The notes under the pieces: model-generated
The model's input: the letters and a program-made list of their open reading frames with translations, nothing else
What the model was told of the DNA's origin: nothing
Databases searched by the model: none
Shown: piece by piece, positions 58,301 through 64,000 of the stretch
Layout of the letters: the number at the start of each line of letters is the position of its first letter
Position numbering within the stretch: the stretch's first letter is position 1
Assembly: GCA_030035585.1 (NCBI GenBank)
Contig: CM057461.1
Span: forward strand, 170,201,624 to 170,265,623
Length of the DNA: 64,000 bases
Source of the DNA: Dugong dugon
Taxonomy: Eukaryota > Chordata > Mammalia > Sirenia > Dugongidae
Reading direction: 5' to 3'
Position numbers and translations under genes: made by a program

Positions 58301-59990
58301 ATCCTGATCCCCCGTGGGTGTGTGAAATGACACGTTCCTACCTACCACCTTCCCTCTAATCATGATGAATGCGATAGTGTGGGCACATCTGGCTAAAGTC
58401 AGGCGCATGAGGCAGCCACATCTGGAGTCTGGTGTTCTTTCATCTCTAATTTAATAGCTGACTTCCCAGTTCTGAAGCTGACAAAGGACTTGAGTGTAGC
58501 AAAATGAAGGGATGATCGCTAAACTTCGTTGGCTTCCAAGCACCCACTCTTGCCTTGAGGAAATATATATCCTATTCCATTGAAGTCATTGCTCAAGTGA
58601 CAGTCATAACTCAATGATAGTACTCACAAGACTTTCCAGAGATTGACATTCTTACTGATATTTCTTTAACCTGTGGTTTAGGTCAAACCAGTACTGCGGA
58701 AATTTCCTCTCCATGCCCTTTGCTCAGGTTAACGGCACACTAAGAAAACATCCCCACCAGCACTTTCAAACGTCCCAATCCATTTTTTATTTTCTTTTGT
58801 CTTTATTAACCTGACTAATCCCCTCCCTTCCTTGTACCTGTCTTGAGGTCATCCTTTTTTTAAATTTTATTTATTTAGTTATTAGGGGTTTTTTTTGTTT
58901 GTTTGTTTTTGTTTTTTAATTAGGATGCCGTCAAGAGTCTCTGCAAAGTTTCCCTTAAAACTGCTGCCATTTAGAATACCTCTCTCTTCACCATCTCTTT
59001 TTCAATAGCATTATCTCTTACCATGTCTTTATCTTCTTCACCTATAAACCCCTCATTTTAGACCCCTTGTTCTCAGTGTTTACAATTTAACTTAGTAATC
59101 TTTGTACAAAGCCTGATTGACCAAAGAAATTCACTGTGAGACTCGGGCCCTCTGTTTATTTATCTTTCAAATGGAATTCTTTATGCTGAGCTAATGTGAC
59201 TTTATTAAAATACCAAACTTGGAAAATATGAAATAAAATCCTATGTAAATGCTCCCTGAAGAGTAATCTTAAATAAATGAGTTTAGTTCATTCTAGTAGA
59301 TGATACCAAGGGTAGTTATTCAACTACAGAAGTGTCTGTCTGGAAACAGAGAACAATATCTGATGACCTGAGGCTCCCAAGAAAGTATATCTTCCTTGGA
59401 AAGATTTACTGAAGCTCCTAATGTGCACCAAGTAAAACACAAGGCTCCAAGGTGAAAGAGGAATTTAGAGATAATCTCTGATCTCATTGTTGTTCATAAT
59501 CTAGGAGAAACAGCAGAGCCTTAGATATAATATCAGATGGTAAAACCAGGGCCAGAGGGAATTGGGAGAAGGTTAAGTGTGGGCCACGCCCTGAGCAATC
59601 AGATTCTAAAGCAGAATGTGAGTGTCTGTTTATGTTTGCTCTCCATCCTGCCCTTGGAACCAGTATATCTCAGAACCACCTATCTATGCCTATAGCTCTG
59701 AAAGGTGACCTGTGGTTGGAGACCATCCACTACAATTGATTTAGGAAATGATATTGGAGTTATTATTCCCTCTCCTTGAGCATACAGAATGTGAGCCAGC
59801 TGGAGCTGGGCTCACAAGGGCTCACAAGGACTCTCAAGGACACATCAACTGGGCCCTGAGGTATAAAGACAATAGCTAAAATAATCTTGGAAAATATCTT
59901 TTAGGGAAACTTTCACATAAATCCCATCAAACAGAACACAAAGACTTTCCACTCTTATCTTTTTCTATTAACATTTAGTGAATAGGAATT
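55369..59990. other. Longest repeat-poor interval; no confirmed gene
   Basis: About 4.6 kb in which I recognise no recent transposon. The first 200 bases may be an old DNA element. A CT-rich tract at 57037-57060 abuts a possible 3' splice site (see findings). T-rich sequence lies at 58854-58919. This is where functional non-coding sequence or an unannotated exon is most plausible, but nothing here is certain. Confidence 0.4.
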
Positions 59991-60298
59991 TGTTGGACCA
60001 ATGAAGACCCTCCAGATTCTCTCATTACTGAAACCCGTACCGATGATTGTTAAGAAAGATGATACAAAATGTAAGATTATGATTTCTAGCCAATCAGTGA
60101 AAAAGTGATGCTTTCAATGATCCTACCCATTTTGTGATGTTGATATATACTGACGGCTCTGTAACCGTTCTTTGGACTCGGGCAGACACGGCTCTGGCAG
60201 CATGCTTGTCCACTTCCAACTTTCGTCCTTTTGAATATATGCCAAATAAAACTTTCTTTTTACTTTACTAAACTTTGTGATGTTTTTCCCTTACAACA
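59991..60298 (+). mobile_element. Possible short solo LTR (class I ERV type)
   Basis: It begins TGTTGG and ends TTACAACA, so the ends are TGTTG/CAACA inverted. Inside are a TATATA stretch (about 60144), CTCGGGCAGACACGGCTCTG and GCCAAATAAAAC, a polyadenylation signal about 55 bases before the end, an order typical of U3-R-U5. GAATT on the left and CAATT on the right could be the duplication. At 308 bp it is short for a complete LTR. No viral coding sequence is seen. Confidence 0.45.
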
Positions 60299-61559
60299 CA
60301 ATTTACTAGATTGTTTCCATCCAAAGAAATGCAGGTGAGAGTACTCCTGCTGTTTACCTTGGCAAAATATAAATGAGGTTGGTTAGTCTCAAAAAGGGCT
60401 TTTTAGTCCCTCTTGTGAAAAGTCAGAGAGATAAAGCAATTTTCCAAGTTGTGTGAGTCGATGAAGCAGAAGGGGCAGTCTGCAGGCAGTGTCCCTCATT
60501 TCATCAACTCTCCGCAGACCTAGATCCCTGGGCCGCCCGGGTCAGGAGCAGCTGTGCAACCTGCATGCCTGCTCGTGCCCACGAGGAGAGGCCTTGGGTC
60601 CCCCTGGGTCGCTCCTCCCACACAGCAACCCCTCCTGCAGCATTTCAAACAATCCACTTCCGACTACCTTTTTATGACTTTACAACACAGTTTTTCCTTG
60701 AATTTTATGGCATTTCATTAAAGCAGCAAGACGGTGATACTGCCCCTTTTCTAGGAGTGAAATAAATTCAAGCTTTATCACTTCTGGAAATGCCCGAGCA
60801 GCTGTCAGGACACTTGATAGATTTTCTCAATTACAGGACTTGTGGAGCATTTTATACTTACATCTGCACCGAAGTCCGATATAGTAGATGTGCGTCTTGC
60901 TTCCCTTTTTTATCTCCTGCATCTTTTTCCTTTTAATGACCAATTTGTTGTTTGTTTCTTTTATTTTTCCTTGCCTCTTTTTTTTTTTTTTTTCCCTCTC
61001 TTTTGCTGTTTGGTTTAAAGAATGATGCCTTTCGTGTTCAAACTTATATTGTTTGTAGATCAGAACGGGGAGTGGGGGGAATCTAACCAGGATCTATAGA
61101 AGAAAAAAGAGAAGATTAAAATTTAAAGGCAAATCAATTTTTTTTCCATGGGGAATTTACTGTTAATGTAAGGTACACTTTGCACATGCAGTATTTATTA
61201 ATGTGACATGACATACGTTGAACTTGTTCCTAATGGGATGGAGGCTTTGTATTGTGTGACTTTTTACACTAATAAGTCTACTCATTGGTGTTTTTCTTCA
61301 ATATCAACATAGAGAATATTAGCTTTCAGTGACAACTTTGTGGATTATTCAGAACTGCAGAACCATGGTCCCAATGTATGCTAAATAAATTAAAAAAAGG
61401 CTAATGTGGAACACAGACCATGCCAGTAGACTGTTCAGACAGACTGGGGTTACAGCAGATAACATCTATTTTGTTGACTTTAAACATATCATCTTGTGGA
61501 CAGAATGAAAGCCTCAGAAAGCAAAATGCCTTTATTTTCATAGAAATACTTACACTTAG
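60299..61559. other. Repeat-poor interval; candidate conserved non-coding sequence
   Basis: No transposon is recognised. A G/C-richer part at 60480-60620 precedes an AT-rich part. A T-run lies at 60979-60996. Overlapping frames at 60489 and 60565 have no recognised domain. Confidence 0.4.
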
Positions 61560-61975
61560 GTAACATTTTAAAATATTGGGGTACTTTCACTTACATTACC
61601 AAGTATAATCTCCCCAGCAATCCTGAAGGGTAGAGGATTGTCGTCGAGTCAATTCTGACTCATGGCAACCTCGTGTGTTAGAACTGCTCCATAGGATTTT
61701 CTTGGAAATCTTTATGGAAGCAGATCGCCAGGTGTTTCTTCTGCCGTGCTGCTGGATGGGTTCAAACCACCAACCTTTTGGTTAGTAGTCAAGTGCAAAC
61801 CATTTGCACCACCCAGAAATCTTGGAGGGTAGGTAAGATGAGTATTATTATCCCCATATTAGAGATGAAGAAACTGAGGCTCAAAAAGGATCAATGTCTT
61901 ACCTAAAGTCAAAAGCAGAATCTTAACTCCAGTCTAGCTCTTCTAACTCCAAGTCCAGTGTTTTTCCTCTGTTGT
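61560..61975 (-). repeat. MIR split by an AfroSINE
   Basis: The left part is 61560-61633 (TACTTTCACTTACATTACC, CCCCAGCAATCCTGAAGGG). The right part is 61833-61975 (ATTATTATCCCCATATTAG, AGATGAAGAAACTGAGGCTC). Together they make one minus-strand MIR. Confidence 0.9.
61634..61817 (-). mobile_element. AfroSINE 15
   Basis: TTGTCGTCGAGTCAATTCTG, ACTCATGGCAACCTCGTGTG and CATTTGCACCACCCAG. The 15-base duplication AATCCTGAAGGGTAG / AATCTTGGAGGGTAG (two mismatches) flanks it at 61619-61633 and 61818-61832. Confidence 0.95.
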
Positions 61976-62182
61976 TGAGTATAGAGGGTACATTGCAAAC
62001 TCTCTCAATAAGAAACAGTTAATTCCTCAGTTTCTGTATAGAACACCCCAGTAATACCTTATAAGTAATACCTTTAAGTTCTTCGAAATGTTCCCACGTC
62101 GGCCTGTCTGAAATTTCCCTTCAGTCACTCTTTATACCTTTACCCTATTTAATTTTCTATAGTCTAAATAACACTCTGAAGT

Positions 62183-62203
62183 TATTTATTTATTTATTTA
62201 TTC
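62183..62203. repeat. (TTTA)n short tandem repeat
   Basis: About five TTTA units. Confidence 0.9.
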
Positions 62204-62215
62204 ACCTACTTATTA

Positions 62216-62690
62216 TCTGTTTCAGTTATCCAATGCTGTGTAACAAACCACCTCAAAAGTTAGTGGCTTAAAAAACAATGCTTTACTATTTCTCACAATT
62301 CTGTGGGTTGATTGGGCTCGGTTGGTTTTTCTGCCCCACATAGTGTAGCTGAGGTCACTTGTGTGGCTATTTTCAGTTGAGAGCTTGTCTGGGGCTAGAA
62401 CATCCAACATGGACTCTCATCCTCCAGGCACTTCCTCTGTGTGGCCTTTCAACACTCAGTTCTCAAGCCCAAGCTTCTTTATGGAATAGCAGCTGGCTTC
62501 CAAAAAGGAAAATTCCAGGAGATAAAGACCAATGTGCAAGCACGTTTTCAAGCTTCTGCTTGCGTCACCCCTGCTAATGTCTTATTGGTCAATTAGATCA
62601 CATGGTTTAATGAGTGTCAGTGTGGTAAAGGACCACACAAGGGTTCAAATGCTATGACCCATGAGTCATTAGAGGTCAACAATGTAACAG
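62216..62690. repeat. Old mammalian repeat, LTR-like, not classified
   Basis: GCTGTGTAACAAACCACCTC, AAAAGTTAGTGGCTTAAAA, TTTCTCACAATTCTGTGGGT and TTATTGGTCAATTAGATCAC are wording common to an old repeat in many mammals, resembling the reverse strand of a MaLR/ERVL-type LTR. Family not assigned. Confidence 0.55.
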
Positions 62691-62714
62691 TATATGAGGG
62701 TATTTAGAGGGAGA

Positions 62715-63055
62715 ACCACTAGAATGTCAGCTCTATGAGGGCAGGAACTTTATCTTATTTACTACTGTAGAGCTAGCACTAGAACAGTTCCTGGCAAATA
62801 ATAAACCAAAACCACTTGTCATCAGGTCGATTCTGACTCATGACAAATCCATGCGTGTCAGAGTAGAACGGTGCTGTGTAGGGTTTTCAATGTTTAATTT
62901 TTCACAAGTAGATTGCCAGGTCTTTCTTTCAAGTCACCTCTGTGTAGACTTGAACCTTCAATCTTTCAGTTAGCAGCCAAGCATGTTAACCATTTGTACC
63001 ACTCAGGGACTGCCTGGCAAGTAATACAAGCTCAATAAATATTTATTAAACAAAT
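62715..63055 (+). repeat. L2 3' end split by an AfroSINE
   Basis: The left part has CAGCTCTATGAGGGCAGGAA, CTTTATCTTATTTACTACTG and ACAGTTCCTGGCAAATAAT. The right part has CTCAATAAATATTTATTAAA. The join is the AfroSINE duplication. Confidence 0.93.
62804..63013 (-). mobile_element. AfroSINE 12
   Basis: CACTTGTCATCAGGTCGATT, GTCAGAGTAGAACGGTGCTG, TTAGCAGCCAAGCATGTTAA and GTACCACTCAGGGAC. CTGGCAAATAATA (62791-62803) and CTGGCAAGTAATA (63014-63026) form a 13-bp duplication with one mismatch. Confidence 0.95.
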
Positions 63056-63129
63056 GAATAAATAGATAAGATATAGTTCTATGATTTAAGAGAGGTTTTA
63101 TTAAATCAGTTGAATTTTTTTAATGTAAA

Positions 63130-63745
63130 TGTTTACTAAAGTCTAAACCTTCATGCCCCCTGCCAATCATTACCCTCTCCAAAGGGTAATTACAATCATG
63201 ACTTCTAACTCCATGGATTAGTTATGCCTTTTCCTAGTTCCTGAATTTTTATATAAATAGAATCATGCAGTATGTATTCTTCTGTGTCTGGCTTCTTTCG
63301 CCAACATTAAGTTTGTTGCTCTGTGAAGCTATAGTTTGTTTATTGTCATTGTATAGTATAGTATCAAATAATATAAATACTCCACTATGTATTTATCCAT
63401 CCTACTGTTGGATATGGGCATTTGAGTTGTTTCAAAGTTGGAGATACAATGAATAGTGTTATTATTCATGATTATGGGTGAAAAGTAGGCATTTCTCCTG
63501 GGTATAACATCTGTAAATGGAATGACTGAATCATTAAATTAAAAAAAAAAAAAAAAAAGCATGTATTCAGCTTTAGAAGATACTCCCAGTTTAGCAAAGT
63601 GGTTGTAACATACACTCCACCAGCAACACTGGGGTGTTCAAGTGACTCCACATGTTCACCAACACTTAAAATTACATGTTCTTTTCATTTTAACCTTCAT
63701 GACGTAGGCAGTGGTATCATGTTCTCCTTTTGGCTTTCTTATCCT
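63130..63745 (-). repeat. Old L1 (L1M-type) ORF2 3' part
   Basis: Plus-strand wording (ATATAAATAGAATCATGCAG, TGTGTCTGGCTTCTTTCGCC, GGCATTTGAGTTGTTTC, AAGTGGTTGTAACATACACT, CCACATGTTCACCAACACTT) is the reverse complement of an old L1 ORF2 end. A run of 18 A lies at 63541-63558. Much more diverged than copies A-F. Confidence 0.8.
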
Positions 63746-63764
63746 TGATCATTAACAAAGGTAG

Positions 63765-64000
63765 TGTATTAGTTTCCTATGACTGCTGTAACAACTTACC
63801 ACAAACTTGGTGCCTTAAAACTGTATTCTGTTACAGTTCTTATTGCAGAAGTCTGAAATCAAGGTGTTAGTAGAACCATACTCCCTCCAGAGGCTCAAGG
63901 GGAGAATCCATTCCTTGCCTCTTCTTGCTTCTAGTGGCTGTCAGCATTCTCTGGCTTGTGGCCCCATCACTCCAATCTCTATGTCTGTCTTCACATGGCT
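63765..64000 (-). mobile_element. MLT1-type MaLR LTR, cut by the window end
   Basis: TGTATTAGTTTCCTATGACT, GCTGTAACAACTTACCACAA, GCAGAAGTCTGAAATCAAGG and GCTTGTGGCCCCATCACTCC match the reverse complement of an MLT1 LTR. The rest lies beyond the window. Confidence 0.88.

Noticed and set aside
60489-60765. Coding exon in the GC-richer part at 60489-60765
   Set aside because: Two frames are open at once, neither has a recognised domain, and splice sites are not convincing.

Overview
This is a stretch of placental-mammal genomic DNA. It is almost entirely interspersed repeats of several ages plus unique non-coding sequence, and I find no convincing host protein-coding gene. The lineage signal is strong. 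At least 15 copies or fragments of a tRNA-derived SINE with a 3' tail ending near 'GTCGCTATGAGTCGGAAT...GACGGCA', and RTE-type LINEs carrying the same tail, are the hallmark AfroSINE/RTE pair of Afrotheria; an elephant is the likeliest source. Nothing prokaryotic is present.

Layout. 1-440: fragment of an RTE reverse transcriptase. 975-2173: 5'-truncated L1 (copy A). 2318-2602: hAT-like element with 8-bp duplications. 4442-7806: 5'-truncated L1 (B) with an internal deletion and an AT microsatellite in its tail. 10033-10700: an L2 split by a foldback DNA element. 12244-15116: L1 (C) carrying an AfroSINE. 17530-17713: small TIR element. 20318-27929: full-length but dead L1 on the minus strand (F), with an 11-bp target-site duplication. 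28194-31549: two RTE-related copies facing away from each other, one of which looks like a SINE/RTE chimera. 38441-40053: L1 (D). 46014-49194: an L1 (E) that keeps its 5' half, lacks its 3' end and poly(A), yet has a perfect 16-bp duplication. 49706-50227: solo MaLR-like LTR. 51270-55370: dense AfroSINE/MIR cluster. 59991-60298: possible short solo LTR. 61560-64000: MIR and L2 each split by an AfroSINE, an old L1 fragment, and an MLT1-type LTR cut by the window end.

How the parts relate. L1 copies A, B and F look like one subfamily; C and D differ in the 3' UTR. Every L1 and RTE reading frame is broken, so nothing here should be autonomously mobile. The AfroSINE copies probably moved with RTE machinery, because the two share a 3' end. 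The nesting order is readable: L2 and MIR are oldest, then MaLR/hAT, then L1 and AfroSINE.

The best candidates for something new are: (1) a lysine-rich reading frame between ORF1 and ORF2, kept open in two different L1 copies and differing mainly by one in-frame indel; (2) the 3'-truncated L1 that appears to have been primed internally; (3) two AfroSINEs inserted in succession at the same 11-bp site; (4) the foldback element; and (5) the SINE-head/long-RTE-tail chimera. All coordinates and family names were read by eye without a repeat library.
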